DNA of 64,000 nucleotides from Gammaproteobacteria bacterium. GTDB lineage: Bacteria > Pseudomonadota > Gammaproteobacteria > GCA-001735895. Below the pieces are notes generated by a model, which worked only from the letters and a program-made list of their open reading frames with translations, was not told the DNA's origin and did no database searches. The stretch is from NCBI GenBank assembly GCA_030066085.1, contig JASJCI010000014.1, forward strand, positions 20,349 to 84,348. The letters are read 5' to 3'. Made by a program: the position numbers and the translations under genes. Below, piece after piece: positions 9,344-17,065 of this stretch. Every line of letters starts with the position of its first letter. Position 1 is the first letter of the stretch.

Positions 9344-10513
9344 CTAGCCAAGTTTCGTGCCGTCGCGGCAGCTGCGTATCAGGTTTTTCAGCATGCGATC
9401 GCACAATTCGAGCTGGTCGCGCGCGATGAACTCGTCCGGCTTGTGTGCCTGCTCAATGCTGCCGGGGCCGCAGACCAGGCAGCCAATACCGATTTCGTCG
9501 AACAGGCCGGCCTCGGTGCCGAAACTGACGTTGTCGCCGAGCGTGTCGACCGGGTTGATCCCGCGCGTGTAGCGCACGATCGCCGCGTCCGGGGCAGTGT
9601 GCAGGCCGGGATAGTGGGAGGTCTCCTCGAAGCGAATATCGGCCGCGGGATGGCGTTCGCGCATGTCGGGCAGCAGGACCTCGTCGGCATAGTGGCGGAT
9701 ATCGTGCGCGAGCCGGTGCAGGTCCTGTTGCGGCAGGTTGCGGATCTCGAACTCGAACTCGCATTCGCGCGGTACGATGTTGAGCGCGGTGCCGCCGCGC
9801 ACGTTGCCCACGTGGAAAGTCGAGTGCGGCACCGAATAGCTCGGATCGGTCAGTTCCGCCTGCGCGCGCTGATTCATGCCACGGATGAAGTCGATCAGCG
9901 CGGCGGCGTATTCGACCGCGTTGACACCGCTGTCGATGTAGGCGGAATGGCAGGAAAAACCGCTGACCGTCACGCGGTAAGACAGCTTGCCCTTGTGGCC
10001 GAGCACCATCTGCATCGATGTCGGCTCACCGATGATGCCGAGGCGCGGGCGCACTTCGAAACCCGCCAGCGCGTCGACCAGCCGACGCGCACCGACACAG
10101 CCGACTTCCTCGTCGTAGGAAAACGCGAAGTGCAGCGGGGTCTCGAGCGCGCCGGCCGTGATATCGGGCAGGGCCGCCAGCGCACAGGCTATGAAACCTT
10201 TCATGTCGCAGGCGCCGCGCCCGGTCAGCAGTTCGTCGCCGATCTTCATTTGATAGGGGTCGCTGTGCCAGTCCTGTCCCGTGGTGGGCACGACGTCGGT
10301 ATGGCCCGACAGCATGACGCCGCCCCGGTCGTCGGGGCCGACTGTGGCGTACAGGTTGGCGCGTGCGCCGTCCTCGCTCGTTACCAGCTGCGACTCGATA
10401 GCGTGATCGTCGAGCAGGTTGCGCACGAAGTCGATCAGCGCCAGGTTCGATTGCCGGCTGGTGGTATCGAAAGCGATCAGGCGAGCGAGAATTTGCTCGC
10501 TGTTCATGGCCAT
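9344..10513 (-). CDS. argE: M20-family deacetylase, acetylornithine deacetylase (ArgE)-like
   Basis: The 389-residue product has the M20 metallopeptidase signature: HTDVVPTTGQDW (first zinc His/Asp), GRGACDMKGF, and DEEVGCVGARR with the catalytic Glu. ArgE hydrolyses N-acetylornithine to ornithine and acetate. The frame is open further upstream, but ATG 10513 is preceded by GGAGA and lies 2 bases after the DUF1028 stop. It leads directly into the conserved LIAFDTTSRQSN segment. Location in a DUF1028-argE-rimB-rimK-hydrolase operon, away from other arginine genes, leaves open that the true substrate is a different N-acyl amino acid. Confidence 0.85.
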   Translation of the reverse strand: MAMNSEQILARLIAFDTTSRQSNLALIDFVRNLLDDHAIESQLVTSEDGARANLYATVGPDDRGGVMLSGHTDVVPTTGQDWHSDPYQMKIGDELLTGRGACDMKGFIACALAALPDITAGALETPLHFAFSYDEEVGCVGARRLVDALAGFEVRPRLGIIGEPTSMQMVLGHKGKLSYRVTVSGFSCHSAYIDSGVNAVEYAAALIDFIRGMNQRAQAELTDPSYSVPHSTFHVGNVRGGTALNIVPRECEFEFEIRNLPQQDLHRLAHDIRHYADEVLLPDMRERHPAADIRFEETSHYPGLHTAPDAAIVRYTRGINPVDTLGDNVSFGTEAGLFDEIGIGCLVCGPGSIEQAHKPDEFIARDQLELCDRMLKNLIRSCRDGTKLG

Positions 10514-10515
10514 GT

Positions 10516-11187
10516 TCAGGGGTCTCCCGGTACGCCGTATGCCGGCGCGCCGTCGGGACGATAAGCGCGCATGACGTACTCGTCGACCTGCGGTTCGTAT
10601 ACCCGCCAGCCATCGCGCAGCATGCGGATCGGTTCGTCCGCCCAGTCGATGCGCAGTTCGGCCAGCGGCCACGACGGGTCGCCGCCGAGTAACAGGCCGG
10701 CCGAGTGGACCGGGCCGGCCTCGCCGCCGGCGTCGATGCCGGCAACCAGGGCGTCGAGTACGCGCGAAGCGAAGCTGCCGGCGGCGTTTTCGAACGCCTC
10801 GATCATGGCCGCGGGCACCGCATCGTGCGCGAGCAGGTTGCCGGCGGCGATGCAGTGTTGGCCGCTGGCCGTGGCATGACAACCGAGCGCGCCCGCGCCG
10901 GTATAGAGCGCGGACTGTCCCTGCGTGTCGATGACGCCGAGCTGGCGATAATCGTGACAGGCCGTGCTTGCGACCACCGCGTCCATGGCCGCTCGCGGGT
11001 CGACGCCGTCCTGCAGCAGCGTAAGCAGGCGCGGCCCGAGCCGTGGGTCGGTAATGTTCTGGCTCAACGCGATACCCACGCCGCTGCGCCAGTGCAGGCA
11101 GCGGCTGGCAACGCTGATGCTGGACGAAGCTATCGCGGCGCCAAGCTGGCCGCTGGCGTGATCCCAGGCGGCGATGGATAAGGTCAT
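10516..11187 (-). CDS. DUF1028 family protein (putative Ntn-hydrolase fold)
   Basis: A 223-residue protein beginning MTLSIAAWDHASGQLGAA, typical of DUF1028, in which the short N-terminal strand precedes a Ser/Asn-rich segment (IASSSISVASRC) and the GVGIALSQNITDP motif. Family members are often found beside amidohydrolases and peptidases and are thought to be hydrolases, but no reaction is assigned here. It is the first gene of the five-gene operon running to the aspartoacylase-like protein; its stop is 2 bases from the argE start. The upstream 305-base gap, shared with the divergent RidA gene, must hold its promoter. Confidence 0.85.
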   Translation of the reverse strand: MTLSIAAWDHASGQLGAAIASSSISVASRCLHWRSGVGIALSQNITDPRLGPRLLTLLQDGVDPRAAMDAVVASTACHDYRQLGVIDTQGQSALYTGAGALGCHATASGQHCIAAGNLLAHDAVPAAMIEAFENAAGSFASRVLDALVAGIDAGGEAGPVHSAGLLLGGDPSWPLAELRIDWADEPIRMLRDGWRVYEPQVDEYVMRAYRPDGAPAYGVPGDP

Positions 11188-11492
11188 AACACGGCGTCCC
11201 GTGGTTGGCTAACGGATCCGGTACCGGTTGAACCGGCAGGGCAATGATCGAAGCATACCACGATCGCAGGCCTGCGCCGCAGCGGCGCGAGTTTGCCTGT
11301 GCTTTGCTGGTCGGCGCTACCTGGTTTATTTTTTTTGACTCAAACAGAATAAAAATAGTAGTTTACATGAGGCAGGTGCCCCGGCAGGATCGTCAGAGCG
11401 GGATCAGGACCGGGCGCCAGCCGAACCGCATCGTCGCGGACGCCGTCGATGCGGTTGCCGGGTAGCGCCCGCGTCCGCCACGGGGGAGACCG
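11188..11492. other. Divergent intergenic region between DUF1028 and ridA-like genes
   Basis: This 305-base stretch separates two divergent operons and contains no convincing gene. An in-frame stretch at 11244-11465 has no ribosome binding site or recognisable protein. Its centre (about 11323-11366) is strikingly AT-rich compared with its surroundings, with a T-run followed by TTGACT and an A-rich spacer, which marks the likely promoter/operator zone. The last 130 bases before ridA would be an untranslated leader. Confidence 0.5.
11335..11364 (+). promoter_or_regulatory. Candidate sigma-70 promoter for the ridA-like gene
   Basis: A TTGACT -35 hexamer at 11335-11340 is followed after an A-rich 17-18 base spacer by GTAGTT/TAGTTT, a weak -10. 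It sits in the AT-rich island of the divergent region. The poor -10 suggests an activator may be needed, or that the real -10 is slightly shifted. Confidence 0.35.
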
Positions 11493-11906
11493 ATGCCGAC
11501 ACATACACGCCTGCGCATGTTCAACACGCGCGATACCTATCCGAACCAGGCGCTCGACAATGACCTCTGCCAGGCCGTGATTGCCGGCAATACGGTCTAC
11601 CTGCGCGGCCAGGTCGGTACCGATTTCGACGGCCAGCTGGTCGGTCTCGGCGATCCGGGCGCGCAGGCCGAGCAGGCGATGAAGAACGTCAAGCAACTGC
11701 TGGAGGAAGCCGGCAGTGATCTCAGCCACATCGTCAAAACCACGACCTACATCACCGACCCGCGCTATCGCGAACCGGTATACCAGGCGGTCGGTCGCTG
11801 GCTCAAGGGGGTTTACCCGATTTCGACCGGGCTGGTGGTCGCCGGCCTCGGCCAGCCCGAATGGCTGATGGAAATAGACGTGATCGCGGTCATCCCGGAA
11901 GACTGA
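11493..11906 (+). CDS. RidA/YjgF-family protein
   Basis: A 137-residue member of the RidA (YjgF/YER057c/UK114) superfamily. Canonical members hydrolyse reactive enamine/imine intermediates released by PLP enzymes or by amine and amino-acid oxidases. The strand VYLRGQVGTDFDGQLVG, the helix QAEQAMKNVKQLLEEAG and the C-terminal LMEIDVIAVIPED fit the family. The classic Arg105 position of archetypal RidA is not evident in a clear RVEV context, so it may belong to a non-archetypal Rid subgroup. It lies just ahead of a LysR regulator and a flavoprotein dehydrogenase, where imine products would be expected. Confidence 0.88.
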   Translation: MPTHTRLRMFNTRDTYPNQALDNDLCQAVIAGNTVYLRGQVGTDFDGQLVGLGDPGAQAEQAMKNVKQLLEEAGSDLSHIVKTTTYITDPRYREPVYQAVGRWLKGVYPISTGLVVAGLGQPEWLMEIDVIAVIPED

Positions 11907-11914
11907 CTTGCGCG

Positions 11915-12838
11915 GTGCAGTTTACCCTCAAACAACTGGCCTATTTTGTCGCCGCCGGCGAAGCCGGCAGTATCCTGCGCGCGGCGGAAAATATTCACGT
12001 ATCGCAACCCTCGATATCCAACGCGATCGCGCATCTCGAGGAGGTCTTCCAGGTCCAGTTATTCATCCGTCATCATGCCCAGGGCATGAGCCTGACGACG
12101 GCGGGTGGGCAGATCATGGAAAAAGCCAAGGCGCTGTTGCGTGACGCCGAGGAACTCAGGAGTTTCGCCGGCAAGCTGTCCGACCGGATATTCGGCTCGA
12201 TCAACGTGGGCTGCTTCATCCCGATCGCGCCGGTGGTTACCCCGGAACTCTGCCACGCATACATGCAGTCGCACGGCGGCGTCGAGGTCAACGTCAGCGA
12301 GGGCAACCAGGCGGAGCTGCTGAGTGCACTCAAGAAAGGCGCCATCGACGTGGCGCTGACCTACGATATGCAGCTCGAAAGCGACGTCGGCTTCATCCCG
12401 CTGGTCGAGCTCAAACCGCATGTCCTGCTCGCCGCGGGGCATCGGCTGGCGGCGCGCGACGAGATATCGCTGGCGGCGCTGACCGAGGAAAAGTTCATCC
12501 TGCTCGATTTGCCGCTGTCGGATAACTATTTCATGTCGCTGTTCGCCAGCGATGACCTCAAGCCGCGCATCTACGCGCGCACCCGGCATATCGAGGTGCA
12601 GCGCGCGCTGGTTGCCAGGGGCTATGGTTACAGCCTTGCCAACCTGCGCCCGATCAACCGCCATTCGCTCGACGGCAGCGAGCTCGTGTACCGGCCACTG
12701 GCCGGCGTCAACCGGGGGCTGACGCTCGGCATTGCAACCCTGAACCAGGTGCGCAAAACCATTGTCGTCGACAGCTTCAGCGAGTTTTGCCGGGAGCAGA
12801 TCAGCAGCGAAAAAATACCCGGCATGACTCAGCCGTAG
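11915..12838 (+). CDS. LysR-family transcriptional regulator
   Basis: The 307-residue regulator has an N-terminal winged helix-turn-helix (FTLKQLAYFVAAGEAGSILR, then HVSQPSISNAIAHLEE) and a periplasmic-binding-protein-like effector domain from about residue 90. The start is taken as GTG 11915: it gives the family's usual distance to the LKQLAYF helix, lies 8 bases after the ridA-like stop, and has GGAAG upstream. A longer frame into ridA is possible but unlikely. It probably controls the downstream flavoprotein and cupin genes in response to a small catabolic ligand. The co-directional layout is unlike the usual divergent LysR arrangement. Confidence 0.9.
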   Translation: MQFTLKQLAYFVAAGEAGSILRAAENIHVSQPSISNAIAHLEEVFQVQLFIRHHAQGMSLTTAGGQIMEKAKALLRDAEELRSFAGKLSDRIFGSINVGCFIPIAPVVTPELCHAYMQSHGGVEVNVSEGNQAELLSALKKGAIDVALTYDMQLESDVGFIPLVELKPHVLLAAGHRLAARDEISLAALTEEKFILLDLPLSDNYFMSLFASDDLKPRIYARTRHIEVQRALVARGYGYSLANLRPINRHSLDGSELVYRPLAGVNRGLTLGIATLNQVRKTIVVDSFSEFCREQISSEKIPGMTQP

Positions 12839-12857
12839 GATCACCAGGGAGTATCAC

Positions 12858-14927
12858 ATGAGCCGCGACCCACGCTACGATGTCCTGTTCGAACCGCTGC
12901 GGATCGGACCGGTTACCGCGAAAAACCGTTTCTGCCAGGTGCCGCACTGTAATGGTGGCGGCTACCGTGATCCGTCCGCGGCGGCCGAGATGCGCCGTAC
13001 CAAGGGCGAGGGTGGCTGGGGCATCATATTCACCGAGCAGACCGAGATGCATCACAGCTCCGAGATCGCGCCCTATATCGAGCTGCGCCTGTGGGACGAC
13101 GACGACGTGCCGATCCTGGCGCGCATGGCCGATGCCATCCACGAGCACGGCGCGCTTGCCGGCACCGAGCTGACCTATGCCGGGGTCAACGGTCCCAACC
13201 TGTACTCGCGCGAGGTACCGCTGGCGCCGAGCGCGATGCCGATTCGAACCTATACCAGCGATCCGGTCAGTGCGCGCGCGATGACCCGGCGCGATATCCG
13301 CGACCTGCGCCGCTGGCACCGCATTGCCTGCGAGCGCGCCAGGACCGCCGGTTACGACCTGATCTGCCTGTACGCCGCGCACGGGCACGGCATCTTCCAG
13401 CATTTTCTCTCCAGCGCCACCAACCAGCGCAGCGACGAGTACGGCGGCAGCCTCGAAAACCGCACGCGCCTGCTGCGCGAGGTCGTCGAGGAGTGCCGCG
13501 ACGCGGTCGGCGACAGCTGCGGCATCACGCTGCGACTGTCGCTGGTCGAAACCATCGGCGAACTCGGTTTCAGCAACGTCGAGGTACGCGACCTGATCGA
13601 GATGCACGCCGAGCTGCCCGACCTGTGGGACCTGGCGCACGGGACCTGGGGCGAGTGTTCCGGCCCGTCGCGTTTCAAGGCCGAGGCCGCGCAACAGGAG
13701 CTGGTCGAGGGGATCAAGCAACTCACGCCGCGTCCGATTGTCGGCGTCGGCCGTTTTACCTCGCCCGACGTGATGGCGAAACAGGTTCGCACGGGCGTGC
13801 TCGACCTGATCGGCTGCGCGCGGCCATCGATCGCCGATCCCTTTTTGCCACGCAAGATCGACGAGGGCCGGGTCGAGGATATCCGCGAGTGTATCGGCTG
13901 CAACATCTGCATCAGCGGCGACATGACCATGTCGATCTCGCGCTGTACGCAGAATCCGACCTTCATGGAAGAGTGGCGCAAGGGCTGGCACCCGGAAAAG
14001 ATGAATCCCAAGGGCGACAGCAACAGCGTGCTGGTGGTCGGTGCCGGGCCGGCCGGGCTCGAAGCCGCGCACGCGCTCGGCAAGCGTGGTTACCAGGTGG
14101 TGCTGGCGGAAGCCGGCACCGAACTCGGCGGTCGGGTTGCACGCGAGCGCAAGCTGCCCGGGCTGTCGGCCTGGGGCCGGGTCGCCGATTACCGCGAGTA
14201 CCAGTTGAGCCAGCTGGCCAATGTCGACATTTACCTCGACAACCGGCTCGGCGCCGACGATATACTCGACTTCGGTTTCGAGCACGTCGCGCTCGCGACC
14301 GGTTCGAGCTGGCGTGCCGACGGCGTATCGCGCTACCACGTCGTGCCGGTACCGTCCGACGGCTCGCTGCCGGTGTCGACACCCGACGACGTCATGGCGG
14401 AGCGATATCCGCGGGGGCATGTCTTCCTGTTCGACGACGACCATTACTACATGGGGGGCGTGATTGCCGAGCGCCTGGTGGAACAGGGTTGCCGCGTGAC
14501 GCTGCTGACGCCGGCCGCGCAGGTTTCGGCCTGGAGCAACAATACGCTGGAACAGCCCTACGTGCATGCGCGCCTGCTCGAACTCGGGGTATCAATCGAG
14601 CTCAACCGTGCCCTGGTTCGAATCGAGGCCGGCGAAATAGAAACCGAATGCGTATACAGCGGGCGGCGAACGCGCCAGCCCTGTGATGCCGTGGTCATGG
14701 TCGCGTCACGCGTCGGCGATGACAGCCTGTGGCAGGCACTTGTTGCGCGTGAAGACCAATGGGCGGCGCGCGGTATCGCGTCGGTGCGGCTTTTCGGCGA
14801 TGCCGAGGCTCCGGCGCCGATTGCCTGGGCGACTTACGCCGGTCACCGCTACGCGCGCGAACTGGATACCCCCGCTATCGGCGATGCGTTACCATTCCGC
14901 CGGGAAGTTACCGGACTGAAAGACTAG
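12858..14927 (+). CDS. FMN/[4Fe-4S]/FAD flavoprotein of the trimethylamine dehydrogenase / dienoyl-CoA reductase family
   Basis: The 689-residue enzyme has three parts. An Old-Yellow-Enzyme-type TIM barrel covers residues 1-340 (FMN; LFEPLRIGPVTAKNRF). Next comes an iron-sulfur cluster motif with spacing C-x2-C-x2-C-x11-C at about 345-365 (ECIGCNIC...RC). The rest is a C-terminal NAD/FAD-binding region starting VLVVGAGPAGLEAAHALG. This is the architecture of trimethylamine, dimethylamine and histamine dehydrogenases and of demethylases for dimethylglycine or stachydrine. With RidA, LysR and cupin neighbours, oxidative N-demethylation of a methylated amine or betaine is likely, but the substrate is not readable. 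ATG follows GGGAGTATCAC. Confidence 0.88.
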   Translation: MSRDPRYDVLFEPLRIGPVTAKNRFCQVPHCNGGGYRDPSAAAEMRRTKGEGGWGIIFTEQTEMHHSSEIAPYIELRLWDDDDVPILARMADAIHEHGALAGTELTYAGVNGPNLYSREVPLAPSAMPIRTYTSDPVSARAMTRRDIRDLRRWHRIACERARTAGYDLICLYAAHGHGIFQHFLSSATNQRSDEYGGSLENRTRLLREVVEECRDAVGDSCGITLRLSLVETIGELGFSNVEVRDLIEMHAELPDLWDLAHGTWGECSGPSRFKAEAAQQELVEGIKQLTPRPIVGVGRFTSPDVMAKQVRTGVLDLIGCARPSIADPFLPRKIDEGRVEDIRECIGCNICISGDMTMSISRCTQNPTFMEEWRKGWHPEKMNPKGDSNSVLVVGAGPAGLEAAHALGKRGYQVVLAEAGTELGGRVARERKLPGLSAWGRVADYREYQLSQLANVDIYLDNRLGADDILDFGFEHVALATGSSWRADGVSRYHVVPVPSDGSLPVSTPDDVMAERYPRGHVFLFDDDHYYMGGVIAERLVEQGCRVTLLTPAAQVSAWSNNTLEQPYVHARLLELGVSIELNRALVRIEAGEIETECVYSGRRTRQPCDAVVMVASRVGDDSLWQALVAREDQWAARGIASVRLFGDAEAPAPIAWATYAGHRYARELDTPAIGDALPFRREVTGLKD

Positions 14928-14941
14928 ATGGAGAATCCAGC

Positions 14942-15298
14942 ATGAAACCCGTTGAGCCCGGCGAGCGACTCGTCGTCAATATCTACGATGCCGAATACGA
15001 ACCCTTCATCACCGATAACGGTGAAACCGACGGCTACACCCTGCAGCTCGATCGCAGCAAGCCGCTGGGTACCGGGTTTCACGTGTACAAGATGGCGCCC
15101 GGTTACACCACCATTGCGCACGAGCATACCGGCAACGAGGAGTTCCTGCTGATCAGCGGCGATCTGCGCGACAACGACGGCACGGTATATCGCGAAGGCG
15201 ACCTGGTATGGATGAAGGCGGGCACCCAGCACAACTCCTACAGCGAAAACGGTTGCCTGCTGGCGGTTTACATCGAAACCACCGAGGAGTCGGTCTGA
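14942..15298 (+). CDS. Small cupin-domain protein
   Basis: A 118-residue single-domain cupin. The first motif is represented by HEHTGNEEFLLISG (two His and a Glu as metal ligands) and the second by GTQHNSY (third His). Translation starts at ATG 14942 behind a GGAG. A longer open frame into the flavoprotein gene is just read-through. It lies 14 bases after the flavoprotein stop, so it is co-transcribed. Small cupins in such operons may be dioxygenases, isomerases or ligand sensors; nothing in the sequence discriminates. Confidence 0.85.
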   Translation: MKPVEPGERLVVNIYDAEYEPFITDNGETDGYTLQLDRSKPLGTGFHVYKMAPGYTTIAHEHTGNEEFLLISGDLRDNDGTVYREGDLVWMKAGTQHNSYSENGCLLAVYIETTEESV

Positions 15299-15307
15299 GC
15301 GCCGCCG

Positions 15308-15547
15308 TCAGGCGTCGCGAATCATGCGGTACAGCTCGTCCTTGAGAAAAAGCCGCCGCTTTTTGCGCTCCTCGAGATAATCGTCGGAAGTGTTTTCGAC
15401 CCCGGTCTCGATGCGGTGGATTTCGTGGTCGAGGTCGTGATACTCGTCGAACAGGCGCGCGAAGTGATTGTTGCCGACCTTGAGATCGTGAATGCGATCG
15501 CGGTGTTCGGGAAATTCGTGGATCAGGTCGTGTTTTTCGGTCAGCAT
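15308..15547 (-). CDS. DUF465/YdcH-family small protein
   Basis: A 79-residue, highly charged helical protein. It begins MLTEKHDLIHEFPEHRDRIH and ends with an RRLFLKDELY-type segment, the pattern of the YdcH/SlyX-like DUF465 family (helical hairpin, function unknown). The ATG at 15547 gives the usual N-terminus; the frame is open further upstream but overlaps the DksA-like gene. It lies 11 bases after that gene on the same strand and probably shares its transcript. Confidence 0.85.
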   Translation of the reverse strand: MLTEKHDLIHEFPEHRDRIHDLKVGNNHFARLFDEYHDLDHEIHRIETGVENTSDDYLEERKKRRLFLKDELYRMIRDA

Positions 15548-15558
15548 TGGGGATCCTG

Positions 15559-15888
15559 TCAGGCTTCTATTTTTTCGGCGCAGGCAACGCAGTGGGCGGT
15601 AAAGGGCAGCAACTCCAGGCGTTCCTCGGGAATGCTCGTGCCGCACTCGTCGCAGTGGAAGTAGATACCTTCATCCAGGCGTAACAGCGCGGCCTTGATC
15701 TGCGCGAGTTCTGCCTCCGAACTGTTGCCCAGTGATTCCAGCACTTCGTCGTTTTCGCGTTCGCTGGCCTGTTCGCTCCAGTCGGCCGTCATGCCCTCGT
15801 GGCGGATGTCCCGGTCGATGGCACGAATGCGCCCGCTGACTTCCGCTTTCAGATCGAGCAGTCGCTGCCTGATTTTTTCTTCGTCCAC
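15559..15888 (-). CDS. DksA/TraR-family zinc-finger protein
   Basis: The 109-residue protein has an N-terminal coiled-coil helix (KIRQRLLDLKAEVSGRIRAID) and a C-terminal four-Cys zinc finger, CDEC...CVAC, as in DksA and TraR, which bind the RNA polymerase secondary channel. It is shorter than DksA (about 150 residues) and lacks the DxxDxA tip motif, having ENDEVLESLGN there. It may therefore not mediate the ppGpp response in the same way; it resembles the small YbiI/DksA-like group. Start is GTG 15888 with GAGGAG upstream. Confidence 0.85.
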   Translation of the reverse strand: MDEEKIRQRLLDLKAEVSGRIRAIDRDIRHEGMTADWSEQASERENDEVLESLGNSSEAELAQIKAALLRLDEGIYFHCDECGTSIPEERLELLPFTAHCVACAEKIEA

Positions 15889-15918
15889 CGCGATATTCTC
15901 CTCGTCGTATTTCTATAC

Positions 15919-15934
15919 CGGGTAAAGCTACCCG
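15919..15934. promoter_or_regulatory. Perfect 6-bp-arm inverted repeat upstream of the DksA-like gene
   Basis: CGGGTA-AAGC-TACCCG lies 31 bases upstream of the DksA-like GTG start. Read on the minus strand it falls in the spacer of a candidate promoter (TTCAGT, then TATAGA), a position where a bound regulator would block polymerase. It could also form a small hairpin in the leader. No regulator can be named. Confidence 0.4.
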
Positions 15935-15979
15935 AACTGAACCTAGTATCGACCCGGGGAGCCTGAAAATCATTGATGT

Positions 15980-16001
15980 GGGACAAGTGCAGCCGTGTCC
16001 C
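15980..16001 (-). repeat. Inverted repeat between the EamA and DksA-like genes
   Basis: GGGACA and TGTCCC arms enclose 10 bases. It lies 22 bases downstream of the EamA stop on the minus strand. There is no T-run after it in either direction, so it is at best a weak transcript-end structure. Confidence 0.35.
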
Positions 16002-16022
16002 GCGCGCTGTCGCGGCGGCGCT

Positions 16023-16979
16023 TCAATAGTCGATCTGTGCCTGCCGGGCGACCCGTCGTCGCGAACGGTTCTCGAGCATGACCACGAGCAGGCCACCGCC
16101 GATGATCAGGCCGCTGCCGGCGAGCGCGATCCAGTCGGGCCAGTCACCCCAGAGGATAAAACCCGCCGCCAGCGCGAACGGCATGGACGCGTATTCGAAC
16201 GGCGCAACCACCGGCGCCTCGCCGAGCCGGTATGCCTGCGACAGCAGGTAACCGCCGAAACAGACGAGTACGCCGCATGCGACCAGTAATCCCCACTCCT
16301 GCGGCGTCGGCCAGCGCCAGGCCCGCAGCAGGAATGCGAGTGCGGGATCGTCGAAGCGGTCGAATTCGCCACTGCCGATTACGCCGCCGATCGCAATGCT
16401 GACCGCGATGAAAGCGACCTGGATGTAGAAGGTCATGGCACCGGCGGTCTCCCGCAGCCCCAGCTTGCGCGTCATCATCGTCATCGCGGCGTAGCACAGT
16501 GCCGCCAGGATCGGCAGCAGGCTGACGAGACGAAAGACGTCGCTGCCGGGTCGTACCATGATGATTACGCCGATACCGCCCAGCCCGATCGCGAACCAGC
16601 GCGGCAGGCCAACCCTTTCGCCGAGCACGGGTTGCGACAGCAGGCAGATGAACAGGGGCGCGGTGAAGAACAGCGCGACCGTCTCGGCCAGCGCCATCGC
16701 CGACAGGCCGACGAAGAAAAAGATATTGGCCAGCGTCAGCAACAGGCCGCGCGCGAGATGCATCCCCGGACGGCGTGTGCGCAGTGTCCCGACGCCACCC
16801 TCGAACTGGACGATAACCAGCACTACCGCGAGCGCAACCAGCGAGCGCACCAGCGTTATCTCGTGCAGCGGCAGGCTCGGGCTCAGCCACTTGATGATCG
16901 AGTCGCTGGCGGTCAGGATCACGAGCGCGCCGAGCAGGCACAGGATGCCGCGCGTATTGGCGAGCGCCGCGTGTTTCAT
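16023..16979 (-). CDS. EamA/DMT-family transporter
   Basis: A 318-residue membrane protein with about ten hydrophobic helices in two EamA repeats (first repeat from RGILCLLGALVILTASDSII, second from about residue 155). These are drug/metabolite exporters that commonly export amino acids or amines. The frame can be extended to a GTG at 17006, but ATG 16979 leaves the usual short N-terminus before the RGI segment. It follows the acetylpolyamine deacetylase gene by about 86 bases on the same strand. Substrate unknown. Confidence 0.85.
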   Translation of the reverse strand: MKHAALANTRGILCLLGALVILTASDSIIKWLSPSLPLHEITLVRSLVALAVVLVIVQFEGGVGTLRTRRPGMHLARGLLLTLANIFFFVGLSAMALAETVALFFTAPLFICLLSQPVLGERVGLPRWFAIGLGGIGVIIMVRPGSDVFRLVSLLPILAALCYAAMTMMTRKLGLRETAGAMTFYIQVAFIAVSIAIGGVIGSGEFDRFDDPALAFLLRAWRWPTPQEWGLLVACGVLVCFGGYLLSQAYRLGEAPVVAPFEYASMPFALAAGFILWGDWPDWIALAGSGLIIGGGLLVVMLENRSRRRVARQAQIDY

Positions 16980-17065
16980 GCGTACCGCCAGCCGGTCGAT
17001 ACGCACACAGCGCCGGCGAACAGGAGCTGCATGGCCAGGTCAGTCACTGGCGCCAGCCGTGCCGG

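Noticed and set aside
11244..11465. Possible 73-residue gene in the divergent region
   Set aside because: No ribosome binding site, it crosses the AT-rich promoter island, and the composition is non-protein-like.
12801..14567. 588-codon minus-strand frame opposite the flavoprotein gene
   Set aside because: Antisense shadow; the plus-strand gene has all cofactor motifs.
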